Positions 12,352 through 20,870 of a stretch of 28,059 nt of DNA are shown here, one piece after another (the stretch's first letter is position 1; every line of letters starts with the position of its first letter). Position numbers and translations under genes: made by a program. The stretch covers positions 1-28,059 of IMG/VR virus record IMGVR_UViG_3300011114_000199. One strand, written 5' to 3'. Below the pieces are notes generated by a model, which had not been told where the DNA came from, searched no databases, and worked only from the letters and a program-made list of their open reading frames with translations. The stretch is from a virus.

Positions 12352-12380
12352 AATACAACAAACCAGCTCCCCTATATAAA

Positions 12381-12749
12381 ATGAGAACCGAACCTGTTAG
12401 AGGCTTAATCCCTCAAGAGGCCCATGAGCCAACCGACAAGATGAGAAAACTGGTTGAGAACACCAGTGGGTTGGGCCTGCCTCACGAGCAGATTGGCATC
12501 CTGGTGGGAATAGACGATAAGACGCTCCGCAAGTATTACCGCACCGAGCTGGATACGGGCAAGGCCAAGGCCAATGGGCAGATAGCCAAGACCCTGTTTG
12601 CCAAGGCCACAGGCGGCGACACCACGGCATTGATCTGGTGGACAAAGACCCAGCTGCGGTGGGCCGAGACAGTCAAGCAAGAGATCACTGGCAAAGACGG
12701 GGAAGCGCTCCAGGGCATCCAGGTCACGTTTGTCAAGCCCAATGAATGA
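12381..12749 (+). CDS. Terminase small subunit-like DNA-binding protein (122 aa)
   Basis: The protein directly precedes and overlaps the large terminase gene and has the small-subunit layout. A helix-turn-helix lies near residues 34-56 (LPHEQIGILVGIDDKTLRKYY). A second helical region follows, GQIAKTLFAKATGGDTTALIWWTKTQLRW, typical of phage TerS-type proteins. It ends in an acidic/Gln segment and a short beta tail. TerS would recognise the packaging site and feed DNA to TerL. Start choice is ATG 12381; the longer frame from 12303 has a Trp-rich, implausible N-terminus. No ribosome binding site is seen and TATATAAA abuts the start, so the message may be leaderless. Confidence 0.8.
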   Translation: MRTEPVRGLIPQEAHEPTDKMRKLVENTSGLGLPHEQIGILVGIDDKTLRKYYRTELDTGKAKANGQIAKTLFAKATGGDTTALIWWTKTQLRWAETVKQEITGKDGEALQGIQVTFVKPNE

Positions 12750-14001
12750 CGCCAAGGCCGAGTTCCCATTAAAGCTGCAAAGCCTGTTCCAGCGCAGCCG
12801 CTACAAGGTTTGCTACGGTGGCAGGGGTGGGGCTAAGAGCTGGGGCATTGCTCGAGCATTGCTGATCAAAGGGGCCAAGCAGCCAACCCGCATACTCTGC
12901 GCCCGCGAGTTCCAGACCAGCATTAGAGATAGCGTCCACAAGCTGCTGTGTGACCAGATCGAGGCATTGGGCCTGCACAGTTTCTACGAGATCACCCAGG
13001 CCAGTATCCGTGGCTCTAACGGCACCGAGTTTGCCTTTGCCGGGTTGAAGAACAACATTAGCAACATCAAGTCATTTGAGGGCGTGGACATTTGCTGGGT
13101 GGAAGAAGCCCAGACCGTCAGCCGCTTGTCCTGGAACGTGCTGATACCAACAATCCGCAAGGAAAACAGTGAGATATGGGTCAGTTTTAACCCTGAGCTG
13201 GAAACAGACGAGACCTACCAGCGTTTTGTTGTCAAGCCGCCTGATGACTGCATCCAGATTAAGGTCAACTGGTCAGATAACCCCTGGTTTCCAGAGACAC
13301 TGCGCCTGGAGAAAGATGCGCTCAAACAAAGGGACGAAGAAGCCTACAACCAGGTGTGGGAAGGGCTGTGCCGCCAGACAGTGGATGGTGCCATCTTTGC
13401 CAAGGAAATGCAGCAGGCCGAGATGGATGGGCGCATCTGCCGGGTGCCGTTTGATGCCACAAAGCCTGTCCACTGTGTGTTTGACCTGGGCTGGTCTGAC
13501 AGCACCGCCATCTGGTTTTTGCAGTTTGTAGGCATGGAAACCAGGCTGATTCGGTACATTGAGGACAGCCAGAAGACCATCAGCTTTTACCTGGCAACCA
13601 TGCAGACGTATGGCTACCACTACGACACTGTTTGGCTCCCGCATGATGCAGAGAACAAGACGCTGGCAGCAGCTGGGCGCAGCATTGACGACATCGTGAG
13701 GGCCGCAGGCTACAAAACCCACATCTTGCCGCGGGTGCCTGTGGTGGACAGCATCAACGCCGCCAGGACAATCTTTCCCAACTGCTACTTTGACCGAGAA
13801 CACGCAGCCGATGGGCTGGCCTGTTTGCGCCATTACCGCTACGAGGTAGACCCAGACACAGGGCAATTCAGCCGCAACCCCCTGCACGACCACTACAGCC
13901 ACGGTGCTGATGCCTTCCGGTACATTGGCCTTATGATTCGGGAACCAGCCAAGCGCAAACCCAAACCTATGCTCGAGGCCGCAGGCAGCTGGATGAATTA
14001 A
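12742..14001 (+). CDS. terL: Terminase large subunit (419 aa)
   Basis: This is the DNA-packaging motor, an ATPase with a C-terminal nuclease that cuts concatemers at headfuls. The Walker A motif is GGRGGAKS at residues 26-33, and Walker B is VDICWVEE at 115-122 with catalytic Glu. A coupling-type motif, WVSFNPE, follows. The nuclease domain shows FDLGWSD (Asp248) and HGADAFRY (Asp390), metal-binding aspartates of the RNase H-like fold. This pattern fits the PBSX/Terminase_3 group, and length is usual. ATG 12742 overlaps the small-subunit stop by eight bases; TTG 12730 is a less likely start. Confidence 0.95.
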   Translation: MNDAKAEFPLKLQSLFQRSRYKVCYGGRGGAKSWGIARALLIKGAKQPTRILCAREFQTSIRDSVHKLLCDQIEALGLHSFYEITQASIRGSNGTEFAFAGLKNNISNIKSFEGVDICWVEEAQTVSRLSWNVLIPTIRKENSEIWVSFNPELETDETYQRFVVKPPDDCIQIKVNWSDNPWFPETLRLEKDALKQRDEEAYNQVWEGLCRQTVDGAIFAKEMQQAEMDGRICRVPFDATKPVHCVFDLGWSDSTAIWFLQFVGMETRLIRYIEDSQKTISFYLATMQTYGYHYDTVWLPHDAENKTLAAAGRSIDDIVRAAGYKTHILPRVPVVDSINAARTIFPNCYFDREHAADGLACLRHYRYEVDPDTGQFSRNPLHDHYSHGADAFRYIGLMIREPAKRKPKPMLEAAGSWMN

Positions 14002-14009
14002 GGATGACC

Positions 14010-16112
14010 ATGAACGACCCTCGGATTGACGATGCCATCAAGTTTTGGCAGCTGGTGAACGATAGCGACAGCACTAATCGCAGCGAAGCCCTGCAAGACA
14101 TTCGGTTTGCCGCGGGTGACCAGTGGCCTGTGGAAATCCAGAACAGCAGGAACCTTGAGGCCAGGCCGTGCCTGACCATCAACAAGATTGATGCCTACGT
14201 GCGCCAGGTGACCAACCAACAGCGCCAGCAACGACCACGCATCAAAGTGCATCCAGTAAACAACCTGGCAGACTACAAGATTGCCCAGGTGCTGGAAGGC
14301 ATTACCCGTCACATCGAGGTCAACAGCAACGCCGACACCGCCTATGACACCGCTTTTGACTATGCGGTCCGAATGGGTTGGGGTTACTGGCGCATCAATA
14401 CCAAGTATGTCAGCGAGGATTCTTTTGACCAGGAAATCTACATTGATGCCATTGACAACCCGTTTACGGTCTACTTTGACCCTAATAGCGTCAGACCAGA
14501 TGGGTCAGATGCCGAACGCTGCCTGGTGACCACGCTGCTGAGCAAGACCATTTTTAAGGAAATGTACCCCGATGCCGATGACGGGGCTAACTTCACGCAC
14601 CGCAGCACGGGTGATGGAGCCGCCAGCTGGGTGACCAAAGAGGATATTCGGATTGCTGAATTCTTCTACGTCACCAGGGAAAAGGCCAAGCTGTACTTGT
14701 TGAGTGATGGCAGCAGTGGGTTTGCAGACTCTGACCGATTCCTCGAGCGTGTAGCAGCTGCGGGATTGACGGTGGTGGACACCCGTGAGAGTTTCCGTAG
14801 GGCAGTCAAATGGTGCAAGATGACAGCGCTCGAGATTCTTGAGGAAAAGACCTGGGATGGCAAATACATCCCCATCGTGCCCTGCTACGGTGCCCAGGTT
14901 ATTGTGGATGACAAGCGCAAGAAGTATGGCCTGGTCCGGTTTGCCAAAGACCCCCAGCGTATGTACAACTTCTGGCGCACCAGCATGACTGAGAGCATTG
15001 CCTTAGCGCCCAAGGCCAAATGGCTGCTTGCTGAAGGACAGGACGAGGGCCACGAGAATGAATGGGCACTGGCAAACATCAAGAGCAGCCCGGTGCTGCG
15101 TTACAAGCAGAAAGACATAGAAGGCCAGCCAGCCCCGGCTCCAGTGCGCCTGCAACCCGAACCGCCCCCAGCAGGCATCATGGACGCTGCCAGTGCCATC
15201 AATATGGACTTGCAAATGGTGCTGGGTATCCTAGACCCCAACCAGCTGCCAAGCGGCAACATCAGCGGCAAAGCGCTCCAGGGCCAGCAGAGTCAGACTG
15301 ATCTGAGCAACTTCCACTTTTACGACAACCTGACCCGCAGCATCAAGCATACGGGCAAGATTCTGCTGGATTTGATACCTAAGATTTACGATACCCAGAG
15401 AGTGATGCGAATTATTGGCAGCGATGGACAGCCAGATATGACCACCATCAACGAGCAAACTGCGGTGGGCGAAGTGCTAAACGATGTGACGGTGGGCGAG
15501 TATGACGTTGTAATGGACACTGGGCCAGGATTCCAAAGCAAGCGCCAGCAGGCTGTTGAAGCCATGATGCCACTGCTGACGGGCAACAAAGAACTGTTTG
15601 ACCTAGCAGGCGACCTGGTGTTTAGGAATATGGACTTTCCAGGTGCTGATGTGATTGCTGACAGGCTGGCGGCTAGAAACCCAATGGCGCAGATTGACGA
15701 GAAATCTGAAGTGCCGCCCCAAGTGCAGATGCAATTGGCTCAGCAACAGCAACAACTGCAACAAATGCAACAGCAATTGCAAGCCGCCCAGCTGGAGATC
15801 AATAACCGGATGCAAGTGGCACAGCTGCGGGATGAGGGCGAAACCAGGCGCAAGCTGATGGACGTTACCGCACGGGCGCATAACACTGAGACTGTGGCTG
15901 AAAGCCGGGTAAACAATGAGAATATGCGCCGAGTTACCACTCAAAACAGGACTGAGATTGAGGCATTGGTCAAAATGTTAATTGCCAGGATGCCTGCTGA
16001 CCAGCTGCTAATGGAGATTGAAAAGATGAATCAGGAACAAGCCGCATACGCTCAATTTAGCGTCCAAGACATTAGCGAGGGGGCCAACCCATTGATTCAA
16101 CCAATGCAATAA
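14010..16112 (+). CDS. P22-like portal protein (700 aa)
   Basis: This would be the dodecameric ring at the capsid vertex through which DNA enters and leaves. The N-terminal region (DDAIKFWQLVNDSDS...) is followed by RFAAGDQWP and a LEARPCLTINKIDAYVRQVTNQQRQ segment near residues 50-75, the P22/Epsilon15-type portal signature. The C-terminal 150 residues form a Gln-rich helix (QQQQQLQQMQQQLQ) and a long coiled region, matching the barrel of P22 gp1. Length is close to P22 portal (725 aa). ATG 14010 is preferred over 14004 because AAGGA lies five bases upstream. Confidence 0.93.
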   Translation: MNDPRIDDAIKFWQLVNDSDSTNRSEALQDIRFAAGDQWPVEIQNSRNLEARPCLTINKIDAYVRQVTNQQRQQRPRIKVHPVNNLADYKIAQVLEGITRHIEVNSNADTAYDTAFDYAVRMGWGYWRINTKYVSEDSFDQEIYIDAIDNPFTVYFDPNSVRPDGSDAERCLVTTLLSKTIFKEMYPDADDGANFTHRSTGDGAASWVTKEDIRIAEFFYVTREKAKLYLLSDGSSGFADSDRFLERVAAAGLTVVDTRESFRRAVKWCKMTALEILEEKTWDGKYIPIVPCYGAQVIVDDKRKKYGLVRFAKDPQRMYNFWRTSMTESIALAPKAKWLLAEGQDEGHENEWALANIKSSPVLRYKQKDIEGQPAPAPVRLQPEPPPAGIMDAASAINMDLQMVLGILDPNQLPSGNISGKALQGQQSQTDLSNFHFYDNLTRSIKHTGKILLDLIPKIYDTQRVMRIIGSDGQPDMTTINEQTAVGEVLNDVTVGEYDVVMDTGPGFQSKRQQAVEAMMPLLTGNKELFDLAGDLVFRNMDFPGADVIADRLAARNPMAQIDEKSEVPPQVQMQLAQQQQQLQQMQQQLQAAQLEINNRMQVAQLRDEGETRRKLMDVTARAHNTETVAESRVNNENMRRVTTQNRTEIEALVKMLIARMPADQLLMEIEKMNQEQAAYAQFSVQDISEGANPLIQPMQ

Positions 16113-16141
16113 TTGCTAAACCATTTGTTTTCGGGTAATAT
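16113..16141 (+). promoter_or_regulatory. Candidate promoter before the scaffold/coat genes
   Basis: TTGCTA (16113-16118) and TAATAT (16136-16141) are exactly 17 bases apart in the gap between portal and scaffold genes. Each matches four of six consensus bases. The following sequence has competing inverted repeats, TCGGGT with ACCCGA and TTGCCC with GGGCAA. Extra transcription of scaffold and coat genes, needed in high copy, would make sense here. Confidence 0.35.
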
Positions 16142-16192
16142 TGCCCAAACCCGACCCGTGGGTAGTAACGGGGCAAATCCTTGGAGTAATCC

Positions 16193-17083
16193 ATGTCTGA
16201 AATAGCGATAAGTGAAACGCAGAAAAGACTTGAGGCCACTACGGTCACAAGCGAAAATTTAGCTGAATTCCAAGCTGAAAAGCTAGGTTTAGCTGACAAG
16301 CCGCCCCGTGAGGCTATTGAAACAATAGAGCCACAGGATGACGACAGTCAGAGTGAACCAGCCAGCGAAGACCAGCAAACAACAGAGGAAAAAAGACGAC
16401 CTAAGATTGAACGGCGATTTGAGGCAGTAACCAAAGCCCGTGACGAAGCAAAGCAAGAAGCCTTGCGGGAGCGTGAAGCCAGGTTAAGTCTTGAACAGCG
16501 GTTAGCGGAAATGGAACGGCAGCAAGCGCCAAAGGGCGAAGCCGAACCAGACCCAAGCCAGTTTACCGATATGTTTGAATATGCCAAGGCATTGACAGAC
16601 TACAAGGTTGACCAGCGACTGGGGGAAGAAAAGCAGAAAGCGGTACAGGCAAAGGTGCAGGCCGAGAAAGAGCAGGTGTTAAACACCTGGTCAGAACGGG
16701 TCACACAAGCCAAAGCAAGTATCCCGAACTTTGAGCAAGTGGTAAAAAGCGCAGACATGACAGTGGTCAATGAAGTGCGAGATGCCATCTTTGAGTCAGA
16801 TGTTGGGCCACAGCTGCTGTATCACCTTGCTGATAATCCCGAGTTCGTTGAAAAGCTGCAAGGGATGACGCCAGCCGCACAGCTGCGACAAATTGGGAAG
16901 TTAGAGGCCATGTTTGAAAAACAAGACTCAAAGCCTGTTGTGCAGAAAAGTCGAGCTAGTCCACCGATTAACCCGATTCGGTCAGCCGCCACCGGGCGTG
17001 ATGTTGCATTAACTGCTGATGGGCAGTTTCATGGCAGCTATCAAGCCTGGAAAGCAGGTAGACTTAACGGGCAAATTCGATAA
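16193..17083 (+). CDS. Capsid scaffolding protein (296 aa)
   Basis: This is a likely internal scaffold that directs procapsid assembly and is then released. The protein is charged and highly helical, Glu/Gln/Lys/Ala-rich. A disordered acidic segment lies near residues 48-68, followed by a long coiled coil at about 70-115 (KRRPKIERRFEAV ... LEQRLAEMERQQ), and a basic C-terminal tail expected to contact coat. P22 gp8 is 303 aa, comparable to 296. Position between portal and coat is diagnostic. GGAG precedes the start. The family is inferred from composition, length and order rather than sequence motifs. Confidence 0.85.
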   Translation: MSEIAISETQKRLEATTVTSENLAEFQAEKLGLADKPPREAIETIEPQDDDSQSEPASEDQQTTEEKRRPKIERRFEAVTKARDEAKQEALREREARLSLEQRLAEMERQQAPKGEAEPDPSQFTDMFEYAKALTDYKVDQRLGEEKQKAVQAKVQAEKEQVLNTWSERVTQAKASIPNFEQVVKSADMTVVNEVRDAIFESDVGPQLLYHLADNPEFVEKLQGMTPAAQLRQIGKLEAMFEKQDSKPVVQKSRASPPINPIRSAATGRDVALTADGQFHGSYQAWKAGRLNGQIR

Positions 17084-17103
17084 CCATTTTTTAAGGAAAT
17101 ATC

Positions 17104-18351
17104 ATGGCAAATAATTTGCTTACCATCAGCATGATCACCAACGAAGCGTTGATGGTCTTGGAAAACGAATTGACTTTTACGAGCCAAGTCGAGCGTAACT
17201 ATGACGATCAATTTGCTGTAACAGGCGCAAAGATTGGCGCAACATTGAATGTTCGCCGTCCTGGACGCTTTGTCGGCACTTCTGGCCCAGCGCTGAATGT
17301 GGAAGACTTTAACGAGACATCCGTCCCCGTTACCCTGTCCACACAATTCCACGTTGATACCCAGTTCACCACGCAAGACCTGGCACTGTCACTTGACCGC
17401 TTTAGCGACCGAGTGCTGAAACCAGCCGTGGCTGCTATTGCCAACAAGATTGACCGTGATGGCCTGGTTATGGCAAAAAATAACACTGCCAACATTGTCG
17501 GCACTGCTGGCACCGTCCCCACCAGCTTGCTCACCTACCTTACGGCAGGCGCATACCTGGACTCTGAGGGCGCACCCCGTGATGGACGCCGAGCCTGCAT
17601 TGTTGAGCCATTCACTGGTGCAACCATTGTGGACTCACTCAAAGGTCTGTTTGTGCCAAGCAACACCATTGCGAAGCAATACGAGCGTGGCATGATGGGT
17701 AAGGACTCAGCAGGCATGATGTGGAAGATGGACCAGAACGTGGTTAGCCAAACCTTTGGCTCCTACTCCACTGCTACCCTGGCCTGCGCTACCACCACGG
17801 CAACGGGCTTTCTGACCAGCGGCTGGGCATCAACGTCCACCATTGCTCTGACTGCCACCACTGCTACGGCTGGCCTCAAGCAAGGCGACACCATCACCAT
17901 TGCAAACATCTTTGCAGCCAACCCACAAAATCGTGCAGCTTACGGCTCCAACCGTCTGCGTAGTTTTGTTGTCCAGGCTGATGTGACGGTTGCAACCTCT
18001 GGTACGACTTCTGTGATCGTCAGCCCTGCTGTGATTACTGCTGGTCAATTCCAGAATGTGGTGGTCAATAGCACCAGCGCAACCGCAGTGGTGACCCCGT
18101 TCAACAACACTGGCACGGTTTCGCCACAGAACATTGTGATGCACAAAAATGCCTTCACGATGGCCTGCGCTGACCTCGAGCTGCCAGATGGTGTCCACTT
18201 TGCAGGCCGTGCAGCTGACAAGGAACTGGGCCTGTCCATGCGGGTTGTGCGCCAGTACACTATCAACAATGACTCAATCCCAACCCGTGTAGACGTTCTC
18301 TACGGCTGGGCACCGCTGTACCCCGAGCTTGCTTGCCGGGTTGCCGCTTAA
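17104..18351 (+). CDS. Major capsid (coat) protein, P22-like (415 aa)
   Basis: This is probably the HK97-fold coat subunit. The N-terminus NLLTISMITNEALMVLENEL followed by GATLNVRRPGRF, the SDRVLKPAVAAIANKID helix and the GLFVPSNTIAKQYERGMMG stretch fit P22 gp5-type coats. Residues about 215-330 are Thr/Ala/Val-rich, beta-strand rich, and correspond in position to the inserted I-domain of P22 coat. The C-terminal AADKELGLSMRVVRQYTI with LYGWAPLYPELACRV is typical of this family. P22 coat is 430 aa. AAGGA precedes the start, and the gene follows the scaffold as in P22. Confidence 0.93.
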   Translation: MANNLLTISMITNEALMVLENELTFTSQVERNYDDQFAVTGAKIGATLNVRRPGRFVGTSGPALNVEDFNETSVPVTLSTQFHVDTQFTTQDLALSLDRFSDRVLKPAVAAIANKIDRDGLVMAKNNTANIVGTAGTVPTSLLTYLTAGAYLDSEGAPRDGRRACIVEPFTGATIVDSLKGLFVPSNTIAKQYERGMMGKDSAGMMWKMDQNVVSQTFGSYSTATLACATTTATGFLTSGWASTSTIALTATTATAGLKQGDTITIANIFAANPQNRAAYGSNRLRSFVVQADVTVATSGTTSVIVSPAVITAGQFQNVVVNSTSATAVVTPFNNTGTVSPQNIVMHKNAFTMACADLELPDGVHFAGRAADKELGLSMRVVRQYTINNDSIPTRVDVLYGWAPLYPELACRVAA

Positions 18352-18376
18352 CACCTACCACTAAGGAGTAACTATC

Positions 18377-18808
18377 ATGGCAAATCCAGGCGCAGCAACA
18401 ACTACCACCGTCCACCCGCAAGTTCTGTCGAGCAACCAGGCCATCCGCTTGATCGCTTACGCAACGAGCGTTTCCATCAATGCCACTGGCGATGCGGTCA
18501 TCACCCTGCCCGTCATCAACACCAGCACCTATAACGTCACCAATGTTGTCATCACCAATGCCAACAAGGATGTGTCTGCTGGTGCTTTGGCAATTTGGAC
18601 GGGTGCAGCAGGTACGGGAACTGAAATCGTCACCAACGCAGCACTGACCAACAACACCAGTTCAGCCTACGTCACCAAATCCACGGTGGTAGCAGCTACT
18701 GGCACAGCAAACCTTTCGGCCCAGACGTTCTACGTCAAAGTCGGAACTGCTGTAAGTGGCGGCACGGTTGACATTTATGTGTACGGTACTGATTTCACAG
18801 CGTTCTAA
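18377..18808 (+). CDS. Candidate capsid decoration/head protein (143 aa)
   Basis: The gene immediately follows coat, with a strong AAGGAG ribosome binding site, and precedes a strong terminator, implying high expression with the coat. The protein is almost entirely beta-strand, Thr/Ala/Val/Asn-rich, with no Trp-rich core or enzymatic motif (NVTNVVITNANKDVSAG, TFYVKVGTAVSGGTVDIYVYG). These features suit a capsid cementing or decoration protein. That role is inferred from context; a fibre-like role is the alternative. Confidence 0.6.
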   Translation: MANPGAATTTTVHPQVLSSNQAIRLIAYATSVSINATGDAVITLPVINTSTYNVTNVVITNANKDVSAGALAIWTGAAGTGTEIVTNAALTNNTSSAYVTKSTVVAATGTANLSAQTFYVKVGTAVSGGTVDIYVYGTDFTAF

Positions 18809-18830
18809 ACTGTAGGTTTTCAGTAAAACA

Positions 18831-18865
18831 AAAGGGGACTGTTCGCAAGGGCGGTTCCCTTTTTC
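18831..18865 (+). terminator. Rho-independent terminator after coat/decoration genes
   Basis: AAAGGGGAC (18831-18839) pairs with GTTCCCTTT (18854-18862), nine pairs with one G-U. The loop is 14 bases, and the T run covers 18860-18864. It lies 22 bases after the decoration gene stop and ends only 11 bases before the next start codon. Confidence 0.85.
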
Positions 18866-18876
18866 ACTAAAAAATC

Positions 18877-19335
18877 ATGGCTACCACATCCTTATCCCCT
18901 ACGCCCAAGCTGCAATTCTTTGATCTGAACGGCGCACCATTGTCGGGTGGGCTGCTGTACACCTACGCTGCTGGCACAACCACGCCACTAGCCTCTTACA
19001 CCGATTCCACAGGCAGCACTGCCAACACCAACCCCATCGTCTTGGACAGCCGTGGCGAGGCCAATGTGTGGCTTGGCGCAGCCATCTACAAGTTTGCCCT
19101 GTACACCAGCGCCAGCGTCTTAATTTGGACGGTAGACAACATCAACGGCAGCACCTTTGGCGTCAATGCTACGGGTGACGGAACAACAACTGCCTTCTCG
19201 GTAGTCAACGGTTTCACCGCTATCTACATCAACGGTGTGTATCAAAACCGCAACACATATACGGTCACCAGCGGCACGGTGACATTTAGCCAAGCACCAC
19301 CATACACATCCATTATTGAAGTTGTTTACGATTAG
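18877..19335 (+). CDS. Tail fibre/spike head-binding-type protein (152 aa)
   Basis: The protein opens LSPTPKLQFFDLNGAPLSGG followed by LLYTYAAGTTTPLASYTDSTG and NPIVLDSRGEANVWL. This is the signature of phage tail fibre and tailspike N-termini that attach to the tail, with a GGxLYTYxAGT core. Residues 93-152 form a second small beta domain (DGTTTAFSVVNGFTAIYINGVYQN). It probably serves as adaptor for the receptor-binding proteins encoded next. No ribosome binding site is visible and the terminator sits just ahead, so expression control is unclear. Confidence 0.8.
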   Translation: MATTSLSPTPKLQFFDLNGAPLSGGLLYTYAAGTTTPLASYTDSTGSTANTNPIVLDSRGEANVWLGAAIYKFALYTSASVLIWTVDNINGSTFGVNATGDGTTTAFSVVNGFTAIYINGVYQNRNTYTVTSGTVTFSQAPPYTSIIEVVYD

Positions 19336-19343
19336 GAATTACC

Positions 19344-19895
19344 ATGTTAAAAGTAGCAAATTCAGTTATCAACGCTAGTCAGATTGCAACGCCAATTACT
19401 TTTGCTGGTAACGTTAACCTGTCCACCGGCAACCTAGTCATCGGCACATCTGGCAAGGGCATTGACTTTTCTATTGACCCATCTGCTCCTGGCATGACCA
19501 GCGAGTTGCTTAATGACTATGAGCAAGGTACTTGGACGCCTAGTGTTGGTGGAACTGCTACATACAATGCTGCCAATAATGGTAGTTATACCAAGGTGGG
19601 AAATGTAGTTCACTGTCAGTTTCGATTGCACATAACGCTTATTGGAACTGGAAGCACTAGCGTAATCAGTGGCCTACCGTTTACATCATCTTCTATTTAT
19701 TACGAACAAGCAGGCTGCGTTGGTTTGTTTGAAGCACTTGCAACTAACATGACATTTCTTACGTTTTATAATTCAGCCAGCGCCACCACTCTTACATTAA
19801 ATGGATTAGCCCTTGCTGCTACATCTACAACTGTACCCGCCGCAGTAATAGGAAATAATACTGTGATATTTGGTTCTATTTCATACAAAGTATAG
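19344..19895 (+). CDS. Tail fibre domain protein (183 aa)
   Basis: A characteristic phage fibre/adhesin block, LLNDYEQGTWTPSVGG then GSYTKVGNVVHCQFRL, spans about residues 52-95. It is followed by GTGSTSVISGLPFTSSS, the usual continuation of this carbohydrate-binding-like beta module. The N-terminal 45 residues (NSVINASQIATPITFAGNVNL) look like a trimeric beta connector. AGGA precedes the start. The gene is noticeably more AT-rich than the virion genes around it, as often seen for exchanged receptor-binding modules. Its receptor is unknown. Confidence 0.75.
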   Translation: MLKVANSVINASQIATPITFAGNVNLSTGNLVIGTSGKGIDFSIDPSAPGMTSELLNDYEQGTWTPSVGGTATYNAANNGSYTKVGNVVHCQFRLHITLIGTGSTSVISGLPFTSSSIYYEQAGCVGLFEALATNMTFLTFYNSASATTLTLNGLALAATSTTVPAAVIGNNTVIFGSISYKV

Positions 19896-19904
19896 GCACT
19901 TAAA

Positions 19905-20816
19905 ATGTCTCTTACAAAAGTTTCTTATTCAATGGTTGGTGGTGCGCCACCAAATGTTTTAGATTTTGGCGCTGTAGGTGATGGTGTTACCAATGATACC
20001 GTTGCATTTACATTAGCTAGGGCGGTAAATACTCGCTACTTTATTCCTAGTGGAACCTATTTGCTTGACGCATCACCAGATGTTTGGACAGATTGTTTTC
20101 AAGCAGCAGGCAACACGTTTATCAAGATTGGCGCAACGACTTACAATGTTAGTAATGCTTTTGCTGGTAGATTACGATACAGCGTGCAAAGTAATGTTTT
20201 GACTTGGATTGTTGATGCAGTTACGAATAACAATATTATTGGTATTCAAAACAGTCAACCAGGCACTGCTACTTATTTCCTAAGAGGATTGGCGTTTACA
20301 ACTGATAGCCATTTTATCCAAGCGCAGCCAGCGACCAATGGGGGTTCCACCGATTTGCTTTTTCAACGGTCTACACTTAATGCAGACCCTGCTGGTAATC
20401 GGTTTAATCTTACATTTGAAGAAACGTCAGATCGTCTTTTATTAAGCTACGCAACCACTGCCAGCGGTGCGCCTGCTTTTGATAGTGTAATGCAGATTTA
20501 CGCAGGGACAATTCCACAATTGTTGTTCCCCGCAATTACTGCACAATTTAACCAAGGTATTAGCATTAAGCAACGAGCTGCTGGTGGTTTTGAATTTACC
20601 ATTGAGCAAAGCAATTCCTTACAAGCAAAACTTAAACAAATTGGTGGTTCTGGAACAACTTACATGACTTTCAGCAATGGAGCATTTGGGTTTTTTGGTT
20701 CAGCAGGAGCAGCGCAACAAACAGTAACGGGTTCCCGTGGAGGTAATGTTGCTCTTGCAAGTTTACTTACCGCTTTAGCAGCAACTGGATTGATAGTTGA
20801 TGGAACAGTTCCGTGA
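19905..20816 (+). CDS. Tailspike-like receptor-binding protein (303 aa)
   Basis: Residues 18-35 contain NVLDFGAVGDGVTNDTVAF, the classic start of pectate-lyase-like beta-helix tailspikes. The middle has no obvious long beta-helix or polysaccharide lyase motif, and the protein is much shorter than typical spikes (500-700 aa). The C-terminal 45 residues (FGFFGSAGAAQQTVTG, then NVALASLLTALAATGLI) form a conserved trimerisation/attachment tail found in other phage fibres. It may be a truncated or recombined spike. The gene is AT-rich, and no ribosome binding site was seen. Confidence 0.7.
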   Translation: MSLTKVSYSMVGGAPPNVLDFGAVGDGVTNDTVAFTLARAVNTRYFIPSGTYLLDASPDVWTDCFQAAGNTFIKIGATTYNVSNAFAGRLRYSVQSNVLTWIVDAVTNNNIIGIQNSQPGTATYFLRGLAFTTDSHFIQAQPATNGGSTDLLFQRSTLNADPAGNRFNLTFEETSDRLLLSYATTASGAPAFDSVMQIYAGTIPQLLFPAITAQFNQGISIKQRAAGGFEFTIEQSNSLQAKLKQIGGSGTTYMTFSNGAFGFFGSAGAAQQTVTGSRGGNVALASLLTALAATGLIVDGTVP

Positions 20817-20833
20817 TCAATTGTTAAACCAAA

Positions 20834-20853
20834 GCCCAAGTGGATTCTTGGGC
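20834..20853 (+). other. Perfect hairpin after the tailspike gene
   Basis: GCCCAAG pairs perfectly with CTTGGGC around the loop TGGATT. There is no T run, so it is not a standard terminator; it could protect message ends or slow polymerase. It lies 17 bases after the spike stop and 17 bases before the next gene. Confidence 0.5.
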
Positions 20854-20870
20854 AATACTAGGAGAGCATC

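Noticed and set aside
13273-13902. 209-aa minus-strand frame inside terL
   Set aside because: It is antisense to the terminase nuclease domain, with no ribosome binding site or recognisable domain; a shadow of the real gene.
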